Numbered from the stretch's first letter, positions 24,591-37,100 are shown. The stretch is 64,000 nt of DNA from Fragilariopsis cylindrus CCMP1102 (GCA_900095095.1 FMBT01000305.1:186001-250000), one strand, 5' to 3'. The notes: a model not told the origin generated them from the sequence alone. A program made the numbers and translations.

Positions 24591-25623
24591 CGTGCTATTA
24601 TTATTATTGTTATTCTTATCTGATTATGATTATGATTATGATTATTGTTACGATTGTTGTAGTAGTACTGTTAGTCAGAAATTTCACTCGTTCTGGCAAC
24701 TTGCGAACTTATGAACTTAAAAGGTATGTTGTTGTTGTTCTTTATTATTATATTATTGGATCTTATGCTGGGATGATGGTACAATGTATGATGACTCGGA
24801 TGTGGTGTTTATTATTTCGGCCGAGCGAAGAAAATACTTGTCATGCGCGACTGAGTGAAATGATGCTACTTATTGAGTTTTCACATCCCCAAGTAACGTT
24901 AAATAACTCAATGGCATCTTCAAATTCGGTTTGATATGGGCTTCGATACTAGTACATTCAATGTCAACACCACGCAAATAATTAACCCGATCGAAGAAAG
25001 AAAATTAATTTTATCCAATCGAATCAATCGAATATTGTACAGTGTACTACTTTGGGTGTATTGACAAAATAATCAACGCTAAATTCGACTATTCATTAAG
25101 TAACACTAACTAAAAGCTCCGAGAAAAATCTTGTATGTGCATTGGTCCATGATTTTTGATTTAAAAGTGTGTGAACGAACACTAAGGTGAGAGAGAGAGG
25201 TAGTGCATGCCTAAGTAATTTATTTAATCTACCTATTTTCTAGCCTATGCCCCGGGTCTACCAATTTCTAAGTTTTAAAGGTGTTAAGTTTTTGGTTCCA
25301 AGTTTAGGGCTGTTTCAATTCGATTGGCCCATTTTTTGGTTCTAATTTTGCTTCTAGCATCCAATCATTCAGTTGAGCTGTTTCGATTGCAATGCAAGCT
25401 CGTCACGTGCGCAAAATCCTGGTGTCATGGTGTTCTCAAATCCTGGTGTCATGGTGTTCTCAAATACCTGGTCTCATGGTCTTTGCGGGCGGTTCGTTTC
25501 GTGCTCTAGGTTTTTGATCATAGCGCTCAATACAAAAACCAACGACTCACTCTTCACAATCAATGAACTCCTTCTCCTTCGCCGCCTCTTTCTTCTCCTT
25601 CTTCTTTTTTACTACCAACAATC
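24591..25623. other. Intergenic, about 1 kb, with a 24-bp tandem repeat
   Basis: The interval is AT-rich with TTA/ATG trinucleotide tracts near 24596-24655. At 25415-25462 a 24-base unit beginning AATCCTGGTGTC occurs twice in tandem, followed by a degenerate third start (AATACCTGG). A pyrimidine-rich stretch (CTTCTTCTT...) directly precedes the next gene's ATG. Confidence 0.55.
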
Positions 25624-26622
25624 ATGTCAGGCTTTGACCTTAGCAAGGAAAGCTTCGACAGCGACTACTGTGTGGTAGCTGATGACGTCTACATGGTTTC
25701 TGAGAGACACGCACCTGGCGGCGCTACCCACATCTTTCCAGCAATTAACAACCGTGGATTTGTCTACCGCGTCAGGAATGATCAAGGACAGGAGCACTTG
25801 CTTATGAACGGCATTCCCAGCGACAAATGCATCCCCAAGGTCAAGAAAATCGAAGAAGATGTCGGGCAAAAGCTTACTCTTATTGTGGGAAGTGGCGATT
25901 TCCACCATATGGCCATGAAAGACTGGCTGGACGAGTTTCCGCAAGCCAAGATTATCATGTCGGGCATCAAGTTCCCCAAGACGCGTAATGGTGTCGAGAT
26001 TCTCGAGAATGCAGACTACAAGAAGCGCATCGAGCTGGTTACAGACTTTGACTTCCCTTCCCTCGAGCAGTACAGGGATGTCCTGCAGTTCTTTGGCTTC
26101 AACCAGTTTCTCTGTCCCCCCGACGCCCCCTTCACTGCGAAGGACTTTAAAAATACTAGCAAGGCCTCAAAGTTTACCTACTTGCGTAATGTTGCCTCCC
26201 TGAAGACGACAGAAAAGTTTCTTGCCGTTTGGACGTATCATGTTCCCACCAAGCAGCTCATCTACGAGCACAACTTTAACTTTTTTCTCACCCCGGAGCA
26301 CCATAAGCAGTTCGGGTTCCCATTCTCGCTTCTTTTGCCCAAGGAGAAGATATGTTCCTGTGCCAAGGAAAAGATCCCGACAGGTCCTCGGGAGCTCGAA
26401 GAATGCAAGGAGCATTGCCGTCAAATGTCCGTGGTTCTGGGTCTGGATGTCCGGGCTATGATGGAGTATCATTCCTTACCTGGTGCCATGGCTGGACGAT
26501 ATGACAGCAAAGAGGATTTCCGAAAGGAACTTGTCAAAGTTCTCAAGCCAAGTGGCGAGGACCAAGCTGACGGAGAGGCCATGTACAAGGCGATGAATCG
26601 TCGTTTCTGCTTTTGCTTCTAA
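25624..26622 (+). CDS. DUF4336 / metallo-beta-lactamase-like protein (tentative)
   Basis: A single uninterrupted exon of 332 residues from an ATG after a pyrimidine tract. The block LTLIVGSGDFHHMAMKDWLDEFPQAKIIMSG (about 80-110, quoted in parts: LIVGSGDFHHM, DWLDEFPQAKI) resembles DUF4336-type proteins, which look like metallo-beta-lactamase-fold proteins with reduced metal sites. The family match is from memory of the motif and is weak. The C-terminus is Cys/Phe rich (RRFCFCF), and a CSC...C...C cluster lies near 243-270. No signal peptide or membrane segment is seen. Third codon positions favour C and G (GAC, TTC, CTC, AAG), unlike the AT-rich neighbours, so the gene is either highly expressed or of different origin. 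Confidence 0.8.
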   Translation: MSGFDLSKESFDSDYCVVADDVYMVSERHAPGGATHIFPAINNRGFVYRVRNDQGQEHLLMNGIPSDKCIPKVKKIEEDVGQKLTLIVGSGDFHHMAMKDWLDEFPQAKIIMSGIKFPKTRNGVEILENADYKKRIELVTDFDFPSLEQYRDVLQFFGFNQFLCPPDAPFTAKDFKNTSKASKFTYLRNVASLKTTEKFLAVWTYHVPTKQLIYEHNFNFFLTPEHHKQFGFPFSLLLPKEKICSCAKEKIPTGPRELEECKEHCRQMSVVLGLDVRAMMEYHSLPGAMAGRYDSKEDFRKELVKVLKPSGEDQADGEAMYKAMNRRFCFCF

Positions 26623-26835
26623 TGTGAGAGCACAGCACGTCTTTTTATATTTCAATGTTTGTAGATATTTTGTGAATGTAATAAGAGTTTATTTCTATAT
26701 TGTCATTACATTAGAAGAACCTTTGTTCAGTCGAAACTTTAGACGACGAGACGTGAACATGTCATGAGGTCGTCTTTTGTTTTGTTCTGGTAGGCCGCAT
26801 AACGCACTTTCTTTCCTACTATTGGGGCCGGTAGC

Positions 26836-27539
26836 TTATTCCGACTGGGTGATCAAGACTTTGGACCGCACGAATTTGAAATACGAAACGACCTTACTCT
26901 TCTTTTGTACCAGTTCTCCTTCGGCCACAAGTTCCAACGCTTTGGTGGGATCTCCATCAAGACGATAGAGTTTGGGACGAAAGTGGACGACGGAATGATC
27001 ATCGGAGATGAGATCTACTGTCTACTTTTATACTGTACGTCAGAACGTAATCTTGCTAATTTCTAATCCCCCCTCTTTTTTTACAAAGTCCGAAATCTCC
27101 TGGACCATGAGTTTCATATGACGCAAGCCATTATAATTATGATCTGCATAGGAATGACGCACAGTTGACTGCTCCTGCTCGCTAGAGTCTTTTCAAACAA
27201 GTAGGCGTTCTTAATAGGAACCATATTGTCCGCGTCGCTATGCATAACCAAGACTCGAGACGATCGAATTCTTTGCACCAAGGACGAATCCAGACGATTT
27301 CGTTCTTCCATGTCTTCTCGTGAAATGTAAAGATTCCGAGATCCTCGTCTTCCAATTTTCAATCTACCATTGGCGTTCAACTCCTTCACCTGGTCGGGAG
27401 TAAAGCGTTTAGAAGGGTCGTATGTGCTTGGGATGAAAAAGCGCCCTGATAAATTGACAAAGGACGGTATCCTTACGATCCGTCTTTGCTGCGATGATGA
27501 TGATGGGACTCGAATTAAAACTTGATTTGCGAGAATCAT
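26836..27539 (-). pseudogene. Alpha/beta hydrolase, 5'-truncated copy
   Basis: The sequence keeps the C-terminal half of a serine-hydrolase-type alpha/beta fold. It has a cap-region piece (VNLSGRFFIPSTYDPSKRF), the acid-residue loop SRVLVMHSDADNMVPIKNAY (catalytic Asp in HSDADNMVP) and the His loop RHSYADHNYNG. An exon end at 27085 (GTAAAA donor) and an acceptor before 27021 join ISDF to TVDLISDDHSVVHFRP, and a stop follows at 26836-26838. The oxyanion and nucleophile half (GxSxG) is missing upstream, where I see only non-coding sequence. One frame change near 27165 fits one missing base. The absence of the nucleophile makes a working hydrolase unlikely, so I call it a remnant. Confidence 0.6.
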
Positions 27540-29009
27540 AGTTTTTAATCGTACTAGTCGTTATTCCAGCATTATCACATAGCCAGCCTTATTTAGTACT
27601 TATAACTGTAGTCGTAGTAGTAGTGCTGCAGTAGCAGTAGTAGTAGTAGTAGTAGTAGAAATAGTCAACTTGCGGTACTCCTCAAAAGGACTTTACCCGA
27701 ATTGGAAACAGTACTAGCTCAATACTATGCAGTACTTGAGAATGCATCCTAGCAAACAAACAAAATGAGAATGCATCCTAGCAAACAAACAAAATATGAT
27801 GGATCACACAAATGATCTTTATTATTATATTATAGTTGAAATTAATCAAGGTGTATACTACAATGTTTCTGTATTGATCTATGTTCAGTAACATGCAAAG
27901 GAGATACACTAGATAATATACAGTGCTTGCTTATGCATCCTAACTGGAAACATGCATCATACAACTACACACCTGATTGCAGCACCACTTGGTGATGATA
28001 CCTACCTATCTGCTGAGTTGGTCCACTGTCTCATCTTTCTTCATTAAATAGTATTATACCACAACACAGCTACATTGATTGGTTGGTGCAGGTACACAAT
28101 ATTAACAAAGATGAGGATGGGCATGCCTTATACTGATACTAATAATATGTTTGATCACGCACAAAAATGCTGTGAATGAAGAGGAATACAAGATATAAAA
28201 AGATACGAAAAAATATCTCTCTTATTTGGTCCAATTCTGAGATGACTGATACTGAAACTAATAGTATGTTTGAACACGCACAAAAATGATGTGAATGGTA
28301 TACAACATGACAAAGAAATACAATAATGTGTTCTCTCTTATTAGGTCCAATTCTGAGATGACTAATACTGAAACGAATAGTATGTTTGAACACACACACA
28401 AATGTTGTGGTATACAACATGACAAAGAAAGAGAAAAAAATACTGGAATGTGTCTCTCTTATTTGGTCCAATTCTGAGATGCTGTCTAGGAAACTATGTG
28501 TATGACCAATAATAAAATAGCTAGTTTCTCACAGGTAAACAAAACTGCTAAGAATGTGAGTGATTACTTGAACTCTATGTTGGATTGGAAGCAATATCCA
28601 GGACCAAAGAGGCAAGAATAACTGAATGAAGTCTCATTGTGAGTCTCACTGTGAATCTTTCCCCTGTAACTTGTTATACACTAGTAGCTAGTATATAGTA
28701 ATGTAATACTTTTCCCTCTGACAAACAATAGTTTTTTGAAAAAAGAACTAAATTATAACCAAATTGTTCGACAGTGTTCGTTCGTGAGCAGCTTTCCGTA
28801 CAACATCTCGTGTTTGTGTTTGAGTCATGAACTCAAAGAAATCTCTTGGCTGTTGTTTCGTTGCATAAGACTATGTAGTTTTGTAACGCCGGTAGCAACG
28901 AATGGTTCATTAGTCTTCACCCTAACATCATTATTATAAAATAACAACAAAGAGTTACTCTACTTACTGAGCCTTTGAACTACGATTGTAGTATAACTTT
29001 TTATTCAGA
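27540..29009. other. Gene-poor interval, 1.5 kb, with several tandem repeats
   Basis: It contains a TAG trinucleotide tract (about 27610-27660), a 29-base direct duplication (about 27737-27794, TGAGAATGCATCCTAGC...) and a three-copy minisatellite listed separately. I found no convincing coding exon. The 3' end is the promoter of the stomatin gene. Confidence 0.6.
28131..28480. repeat. Diverged minisatellite, three copies of about 115 bp
   Basis: Each copy carries, in order, ACTGATACT or ACTAATACTGAAAC, AATAGTATGTTTGAACAC, ACAAAAATG.TGTG, a variable middle, and CTCTCTTATTTGGTCCAATTCTGAGATG. Copies begin near 28131, 28245 and 28360. They differ by substitutions and small indels, so the array is not recent. 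Confidence 0.8.
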
Positions 29010-30359
29010 ATGATGATGAATCGGGCGGTGGCATTAACAACGAGGTCTTTAGTTTCTCGAAGATCCGGTTTGTTTGGAGTGATCGGAACTAATAATAATA
29101 ATGCATTCGGAAATAACACTATTACTGCTACTACTGCTACTCCTAATACTACTACGACGCGACAGCTGAGTAGTTATCAATTGGATGGTCAAGGAGGTGG
29201 AGGTGGTATGATGGGAAATTGGCCAGTAACAAAGTCCAACACAATCTTAACATAGTTCCTCAGGGTATAACTTCATTATTGAACGATTTGGGAAACTTCA
29301 TTCCATTGAGGATAGTGGTTGGTTCCTTGCTATTCCCTTTGTTGATCAGATTGCATATGTCATTGATGTTCGTGAACGTGCTATAGATATAGAACCTCAA
29401 GCGGCAATCACACGGGACAATGTTTCAGTAGAAGTTTCGGGTAACTTGTTTATCAAGTTTGAAGATCCAGAGGCGGCTGCGTACGGTGCCTTTAACCCAC
29501 TGTACAGTGTAACGCAGGTAAATTTTTTGTATATATTAATAGAAGAGGGGGGAGGGGGGTGCTTCAGGGAGTTCTTTTTGTGTGGCATTTTTCTAAAACT
29601 AACTGAATACTATACTTCGCTTTTTATAATTTGTTTGTAACAGCATGCACAATCGGCTATGCGATCAGCGATTGGTGAGATGGAACTCGATGAGATCTTA
29701 CACAATCGAGCTGGATTGAACGCTTCAATTATGGATGGTTTACAGGTGGCGGCCAAACCTTGGGGATTAGAAATTCGTCGGTACGAAATTACAGAAATAA
29801 CTCCCGATCATCAAATTCGGAAGGCCATGGATAAGCAGGCTGCTGCCGAACGTGATCGTCGGGAAAATGTTCTACGGGCGGAAGGAGATAAGCAACGAGC
29901 ACAATTAACATCAGAGGGAGTTAAAATAAGTCTTACAAATGAATCGGAGGGTAATTTGGTAAAAGTTCAGAATGAGGCACAAGCGTCCAAACAACGTATC
30001 CTATTAGAGGCACAGGGTCAAGCTGAGGCAATTCGATTGACTGCACATGCGCAGGCGGAGGCATTAGAGTTGATTGCAAATCAAATAACAAAGTTGGTGG
30101 GAGTGAGGCTGCTAAATTTGCATTAGCACGAGAATATGTCAGTATGTACGGTGAAATGGGATCCCAAAGTAATACTATTATGTTCAATGATAAACCCGCT
30201 GATGTCAATGCACTGCTTTCACAAGCAGTAGTTGCGATGCAATCAGCTGCTACACAAAGTTCCAACACTGCGACGATGAGCTCTGAGCCTACCAGTGACC
30301 AAATAGAACTTACGGCAACGACCGCAACCACAAGCAATGAACCCGCAGAACATCTATGA
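29010..30359 (+). CDS. Stomatin-like protein 2 (SPFH domain), mitochondrial
   Basis: Exons 29010-29517 and 29644-30359, joined in phase at VTQ/HAQSAMRSAIGE. The N-terminus is basic with RSLVSRRSG and RQLSSYQ, a mitochondrial presequence, followed by NWPVTKSNTIL. The SPFH/band-7 core shows DSGWFLAIPFVDQIAYVIDV, ERAIDIEPQAAITRDNV and ELDEILHNRAGLN. An Ala/Glu-rich coiled coil (about 200-290) and the SLP-2-type C-terminal segment ALAREYVSMYGEMG follow. SLP-2 scaffolds cardiolipin-rich inner-membrane domains. The frame breaks near 29250 and 29263 and again near 30100; each is repaired in reading by one base added to AA, T or GGG runs. The protein is otherwise complete (about 425 residues). Confidence 0.88.
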
Positions 30360-30613
30360 AAAAGGAGATGCAAAAGCAACCCACTTAGGCTAATATAGTG
30401 AAATTATTTTCATCAATATAATTAGTCGTATTTCTCGGGCCCAAACTCCTCCAAAAATATAAGTAATATCAATATCTAAAATAGAAAAACAAAAAGTTTT
30501 TACAAGCAGATATCATTTGTTTCTAGACTTATTATTTACTTTTTGTTTTCCTATATTGTGTGCCTGTTTTGTGTGTGTTCTATTTTTCTCATAAATTTGA
30601 ATCTTTTTTCCCT

Positions 30614-31489
30614 TTAATACCGTCGTCGTTGTTGAGCAAATGTTGCTAACGCGTTCCTACGGCGACAATCTATTTCATAATCCCAGTTAGGTTGTGCTTT
30701 TCGGTATAGTGCCATAGCAGCACGAGCATCCTCTATGGAATCATGTGGTTTCCCTCCCTCTTGAATAACAATACCTAGATGATACCATGTCAAATCACGG
30801 AGACGATATGGTCTCAATTGTCCGAAATGATCAAGTCTCATATATGGCTGATATTGTGTTGCAGAATCTCTTATGTTATACCAGGTATGATCCTGTTCAA
30901 TTTTTAATGCCCTGAGATCATTTTCTAGTCCATGTCCAACAATTATTTTATTCTTTAATACTTGTTTCACACTTTTTCGGACAAGTCCAAAGTCTACTCC
31001 ATTCTTTAAATCCTGTTCGGTTACACCAGAAACGTGTGTTCGATAATCGGTGACTCTTTCTTCTACGTGAACAAAACTATCAAACACCGAGCGTCCGTAG
31101 TAGTCTACCACTGATACTCGTGCTAGGACACTAATTTTTCCCTTTGGACCAACCCCAACCATTTCGCAATCTAATGCGACCATTTGATTAGCCATAAATG
31201 GATCATAATTGCATTTCTCTGGAGAAATTAATAATTCATTTTTTTTTGTATTATTTCGACGACGTGGTGATGATGACGGTGATGGTGATGGTGATGACGG
31301 TGTTGATGGTGACGAAAACGACGTTTGTGATGATACTGTCATAGATGTTGGTGATGACGGTGGTGAAGTTGACGATGACGAGAAGGAGTAGGAGGAGACT
31401 GCCGAAAGAGAAGGCGGATAACGTTCATAACTACTATCATGTGAAGGTAGGCAGTTAACAGATAAAGGATCGTTGGGTGTTACCTTCAT
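30614..31489 (-). CDS. REX4: REX4-type RNA exonuclease (DEDDh family)
   Basis: The C-terminal 190 residues are a DEDDh exonuclease: exo I MVALDCEMVGVGPKG, exo II IVGHGLENDLRAL, exo III HDSIEDARAAM. The nearest group is REXO4/ISG20-like, whose yeast member Rex4 acts in rRNA precursor processing in the nucleus. The N-terminal 90 residues are a Ser/Pro-rich tail ending in a basic patch (SPRRRNNTKKN). The first in-frame ATG is 31487-31489. The frame stays open upstream to about 31595 and encodes an Ala-Gln/Ser-Gln repeat, with no ATG. A further 5' exon or a non-AUG start is therefore possible. Confidence 0.88.
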   Translation of the reverse strand: MKVTPNDPLSVNCLPSHDSSYERYPPSLSAVSSYSFSSSSTSPPSSPTSMTVSSQTSFSSPSTPSSPSPSPSSSPRRRNNTKKNELLISPEKCNYDPFMANQMVALDCEMVGVGPKGKISVLARVSVVDYYGRSVFDSFVHVEERVTDYRTHVSGVTEQDLKNGVDFGLVRKSVKQVLKNKIIVGHGLENDLRALKIEQDHTWYNIRDSATQYQPYMRLDHFGQLRPYRLRDLTWYHLGIVIQEGGKPHDSIEDARAAMALYRKAQPNWDYEIDCRRRNALATFAQQRRRY

Positions 31490-31619
31490 CTTCGTTGTTG
31501 TCAATAGTCTAGCTAATTCAAAGTCTATCGTCGATACATGTAGTTGTGATTGTGATTGTGCTTGCGCTTGTGCTTGTGCTTCTTCTATCAGTCGTTATTT
31601 TCTTCTAAAGATTTTCGGA

Positions 31620-32974
31620 TGAAGATTGATGCAGCAATGGATTTGTTTTTCGAGATAAACAAAACGCAAACTTGTGAGTGAATTCATCCTGTTAGAGGAC
31701 TTTCATCATCTCGGGCAACTCACAATTTCCGCGTTACGGAACTAAACACACGGGAAGAGAAAAGATGAAGGTTTTATTGAATATGTTTGGCGTTGAGTGT
31801 AAAACAAAGTATATTTACTTTTGTCCCTGTTGGTTTTTTGTCCAATGTTGTGGCGATGTGGCGATAATTAAGCCACAGGTGCTCGATGGATAAAATAAAT
31901 AATAGCTATAAATAAATGAGAGGTTTTACTTGGTTTGCGTGAGTGAAGTGTGATACAAATAATTTGTGAGTATGCACGTACTGCCCACCGTAGTAGCTAG
32001 TGCGTAATATTATTTCATACCAGGTACAGCAATCCATGAGACCATTTTGTTTATTTTAACGCGCAAATGCGCGCTAAAACACGCAGCTTTATTGCGGGAA
32101 AATATGTGTGAAGAGATAGGATATGTTCGATCAAAATAGAGGGTGTTGGAGAGCATCAAAAACAAAGATAATGATGGGACGATACTCAATACAACTACAG
32201 TATCATTACGATTGGATCATATATATGCTATTTATATTAATAAGTACTACTGTGTGTGTTTATTAATGATGAAATACTGTAAGTGCATTCCATGCAGATC
32301 TCAGTTAACTGAGCAGCAGAAGTGCGACTCAAACTCTAAAAATCAGAGCAAATTCACGAAAAAGTTAAAAGGATCTCACAAACCAAAGCCATACAGTATT
32401 CACTGACCGTATTCGTAATGACCGAATATATAATAGGATTGCTCATAAACATGACTCGACCTGATAACCAACTCGACGAACGATCGTGCCTCATCAAGAA
32501 GACATATGATATGATCGCGATCGTGACAACCGATGCTGATACAACCGATTCCATAATCATATATATATATATGATTATAATCGTTACGGTACCATGAATC
32601 TTGGCCAAGACTCATATAAATGTCATTCACTATGAAAAGGAACGAGAATCGTCATTTCTTCATTTTTCTACCTTCATTTTTCATTCTCACAAAACATAAT
32701 TTAGAAACAACAAAAGAAACAATAACATTAGAAATACGCTACGATACGATACAATCAGTGATAAGCGAATTGAGTTGAATTGCATTGGACAATTCGAATA
32801 CACAATTCGAAGAATACCATCCAAGAAAAAAAATTGATCGGAAAACCTAGAACGGTGACGACGACGACGACAGAATTCATTCTCATTGAAGAAAATCTAC
32901 GACGACGACGACGACGAAGAGGAGGACGAGGATAACGAAAACTATCATCGTCATCACATTACAAGCATAATAAA
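31620..32974. other. Intergenic, includes a GC-rich dyad
   Basis: A long AT-rich stretch. At 32054-32079 there is an imperfect dyad, TTTTAACGCGCA/AA/TGCGCGCTAAAA (11 of 12 positions pair), of E2F-like composition. The end is a GAC-rich leader (32860-32930). No exon is recognised. Confidence 0.5.
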
Positions 32975-33749
32975 ATGGAACCCAAGTTAAGTCTTGAAGA
33001 ATCGAACGAGGTGACAACGACAAGTAATAGTACTACTGCGTCTCCCTGTACAACACCCGATCATGATGATAATGATGGACGACGACGATGACGATGACGA
33101 TGACGACGACGATGACGGACGACGACATAATTTCAGCGTGTCTTTCATCAACATCATTGTTATCGTATCCTTCTTCTCCAATAATAATTCAGGAGCAGGA
33201 TCAGAGTCAGGTTCAGAATCAGAATGAAACGACAATCGTCTTCTTCATCGTCTCCATTCAGAATAAAACGTCTTATGACGATAATTATAGTATGGACATA
33301 TCACATAATATAATGATGAAAGCAGCTTGGATGAATTAGAAGTAGGTGTACTACCAAGTCGAATTTTAGTCCAGTACCAGAACAATGGAATCAGGAGCAG
33401 GAATGGTGAGTTTATGCGTCTACCTCCATTGTTATTATTATATATAAAATATAAATCATTCATTGTCATGGATAATATCGACTCACATCATACATTCCTA
33501 TTAAATTTATAGTGGATGCTATTACCTCCATCATCATCTGTGCTGGAGGATGAAATTGCTATTGCAAATATAAAAGAAGAGATTGGACTAGGAGAGGAGA
33601 TGAGCAGCTACTACCTTTCGAATTTTGGATACGTATGCACTGAAAGACAGACGGATTCGAACATTCTACGCGCGTCCTGGTTACAATTTCACTTAGAAGA
33701 AAAAACCCCTGCGACCCACTTCTCGCGCGAGCCCTCTTACAAGCTGTAG
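32975..33749 (+). CDS. Possible hypothetical gene, low complexity
   Basis: An ATG at 32975 opens MEPKLSLEESNEVTTTSNS, then a GAC/GAT repeat (33070-33125) where frames cannot be followed. A plausible donor lies at 33407 (ATG/GTGAGT). A downstream segment (33513-33749) encodes a continuous peptide that includes LPPSSSVLEDEIAIANIKEE and ends at TAG 33747-33749. The parts are not in one frame and I recognise no family. It may be a fast-evolving gene with repeat-length errors, or chance. I give it low weight. Confidence 0.25.
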
Positions 33750-34188
33750 CTATTAGGAGCAGAAGACGCGGACTGGCATCCCTGTCAAGAATTAATTAAG
33801 AACTCACTTCGAGCGAGAATAGATGACACGACATGATACACGCATACGACGTTGTACGCACGTGAAAAAAATGAGGCCCAACAGTCTCGTCAATAAAGAT
33901 ATTAATGTCATACATTAGGACCTACGTGGTAAATGTTACGCGATAAGCATTCCAGTAAGATCTTGTTATCGTTATAGCGTAGCTTGGACAAAACAACGAA
34001 CGAAAAAAGCCAAAAAATAATTTTTCATAAAGAAAAAAGTACGATCTATCTTTTTCCTTCGTCTCTTTCCCAGAGTACAGTTACCATTGACTGTTTCTAT
34101 ATTAGTATTGCGCTACTAGTCTAGACCACTGCCTACTACAACTCGACAACATCTTTGTCTCGCTTCAGCAACCATCGGAGGACTGAAG
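33750..34188. promoter_or_regulatory. Upstream region of the acyltransferase fusion gene
   Basis: 439 bases of AT-rich sequence before the ATG at 34189. I cannot define single elements in it. Confidence 0.4.
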
Positions 34189-37100
34189 ATGGGAGACTTC
34201 TACTCACGCCGACAAAGCAATCCTTGTGAACCGGACGAGGGACCAAAATCCCTCCTACAAAGGAGAAACGAGAAACCACCCGTGAAGCTTGCGTCCACCA
34301 TCCATACTAGTGCGTCGTACCGCCCTGATATTGATGGACTTCGAGGATTTGGTGCCCTTCTTGTAATATGGTTCCAGTGAGTCAAAGTTATCATTTTCTT
34401 TTACTACATTAGATTGGACGAGTCTTGTCACGGAAACATAATCTCACTAATGATGTATCTTTTTTCGTTCTTACGTATCCACAGTTTCCGTGAAACCTGG
34501 AACAATTCGCCCTATAAAGGTGCAGACCTTACCAATAGCACATTCTTTGCAGTATCGGGATTTGTTATCACTCTCTCTGTGCTTCGAGCTCGTGCAAGGA
34601 ATCCAGATCCAATCATCAATGCATCCAATACTGGCGGATTTGCTGTAATATTCTCTGTCGTCGCCTCCAGCGGCTTGTAATGACACAGCTTTTTGTCACT
34701 TTTATTACTATGTCAATATTCCTTGCTACATTGTACCCAGGACCGCGCTTATTAGGAATTATCAGGACAGCACAGTACTCAGTCATAGGTGGGGCTAATA
34801 TTTACTTTGGCACAAGGAAAGAGAAAATTCCTACATATCGGCGACCGTCACAGATACCAGCCTAGCAAAAAACCCTCTTATGCACACATGGTATTTGGGT
34901 GTTGAAGAACAAGTATATCTTTATATCCTTGGATTTTTGCTGTAGCTCATTTATATGCAGCAAGGTCGAAACAAAGTCCGTACTATGTATTTGGTGTAGT
35001 GTTCCTGGCATCTTTCACATGCGCGGTAATGGCGGACGCAAACAACCCTTCCAGTTTTTTCTTGCTGCAATACCGCGGTTGGGAGTGATTGTGGGTGTAC
35101 TCATTTGCCATGCTTTGATGTACTCAAAATGCTTCGGAGGCATTAAACAAAGGACGGAAGCATCCTTCGAAATAATGTGCTTTATTGGCCTCAACTCTCC
35201 TTTGTCGTCTTAGAGAGTGTAGCATTGTGGCTCTTTCAATATCCAAAGTATAGCTTAATATCCACGATATTTGCACTTGCTGGTACAGCTGTCTTCTTCA
35301 TTTCAGGTCATGGGTACAATTGGAATTTGATCTACAGTCAGAGCACCAGCAGGAAAATTGATTTTCGCAGTGAGGTGCCACTGTTAAACTACTTTTACGG
35401 TCTCACATTGCATTCCTACGTTGGTCGACTTTCGTATGCAATGTATCTTTGGCACTTTCCTGTGGCAGTTTTATGTGCCGATTTCAAGGAAGAAATCCAA
35501 CAACTGATTGGGACTACTGACACCGTAGCCTTCTCTCTCCAGCTTTTGCTAATTACGATGGTCTCCATATTTACACATCATATGGTTGAAAATCCATTCC
35601 GTTGGTGGAAGCCTTCAAATCAGTACTTACCTGCTCTATGTATACTGATTTTGGCTATGGGAATGGAGATCTGGCTGTACGGCATCATGCCTCAGGTAGT
35701 AAAGGGGGCACAATTAAACATCCTTGATATAAACATGCTTGATGGTCTTCTACCAGTACCACCTATTTTTTCGACAGCAAAACTAGCTTTTTTGGTCACT
35801 GCTACTGCTGTTGCACCTGCACTAGTGATGGCGATTCGTCTCCCCAAGACGTGTCATTGTAACAAGTCAACAACAACAACTCTATCTTTGTGGTTAATAA
35901 TTCCTCTTTGCTTGTTTCTTTACGAAAACAGTTTACGAACCCAACAGCCACTTATTTCTGCGATGAGTACATCAACCACTAAAGGAAATGCTGGAAACCT
36001 GCCACTTGGAACATCAGTAGACAAGAATGAATCTACATTCTGGAATTGGGGCGGGGGCACTCATAGCTTTGCCAGCTTTGGCTGTGCTTGTCATCATGTT
36101 GGCAATGCGAGGGCCCCGCCAGGTGCATCAAGTAGTGATACGATGCTACCACTCTGTTACGACCCAGTTCATTGGAATGATGAGCATCATTTTGCCTATG
36201 GGGAGGATGACAAGCGAGACAAATGTACAATTGGATTTGGTGCTGAGCAAATTCACATGAGAAATGATGTAAGTTTGACGGCAGGCGAAATCTGGAAGCT
36301 GTGCCGTGAACCAGGACGGCTCAAGACAGAATCCACACCCACAGCCTTTGTTGTTGGTGGTTCCGCTTCTGTGCGCTTACGTGTGGCTGTGGCAAACGCT
36401 GTTGGTGGTGAATTCTCTGTGTTAGGGTATGGGATAGATTTGTTTAACGAGCCTGAACACTTCAAGTTACTTGATACCACTGATGGGATAGGGATGACGA
36501 ACAAAATTCACTTTGATAGAGACTCTGCTAGAAAAAAAACATCTGGCCAGATTAATGAGAATAAACTAAGGGAATTGGGCAAAAAACTTCAGTATGTAGA
36601 ACGTGTCGGTCAGCTTCTGGACCAACATCTTGGGAAAGGAGATCTGTTGTTTTTGACATGGATGCCACCAAGTCTAGAGATCAAGGAGAAGAAGACAAAG
36701 ATTAAAGAGCAACTGGCTGGTTTTATCCGCCTTGGTGAAGTGCTACATTCTCGAGGTGCCACACTTGTCCTGACAACGGGTCATTTATACAACATGCCGA
36801 AGGTACGTTTTAGCAATACAATTGTACTGCGATTCTTATACTTGATCCATTATATGTATATCTAAGGTTTATTTGCTTGTGTGCTGTGTTTCTTTCTAAT
36901 GCTCTAAATGATTGCTTGATCGATTGATCACAAATAAAATACCACTATTGAATATCAGGAGTCAGCAAAAGATGGCTTTGTGGAGGATAGTAAATCATTT
37001 TTAGATCGACAAAAAAGATACGAGAGACTTCTGCAAGATGCTTCAGCTCAAGCACCCGGGAAATCTATTGTTCATTGGCCACTAGGAGAACAATTTTGCG

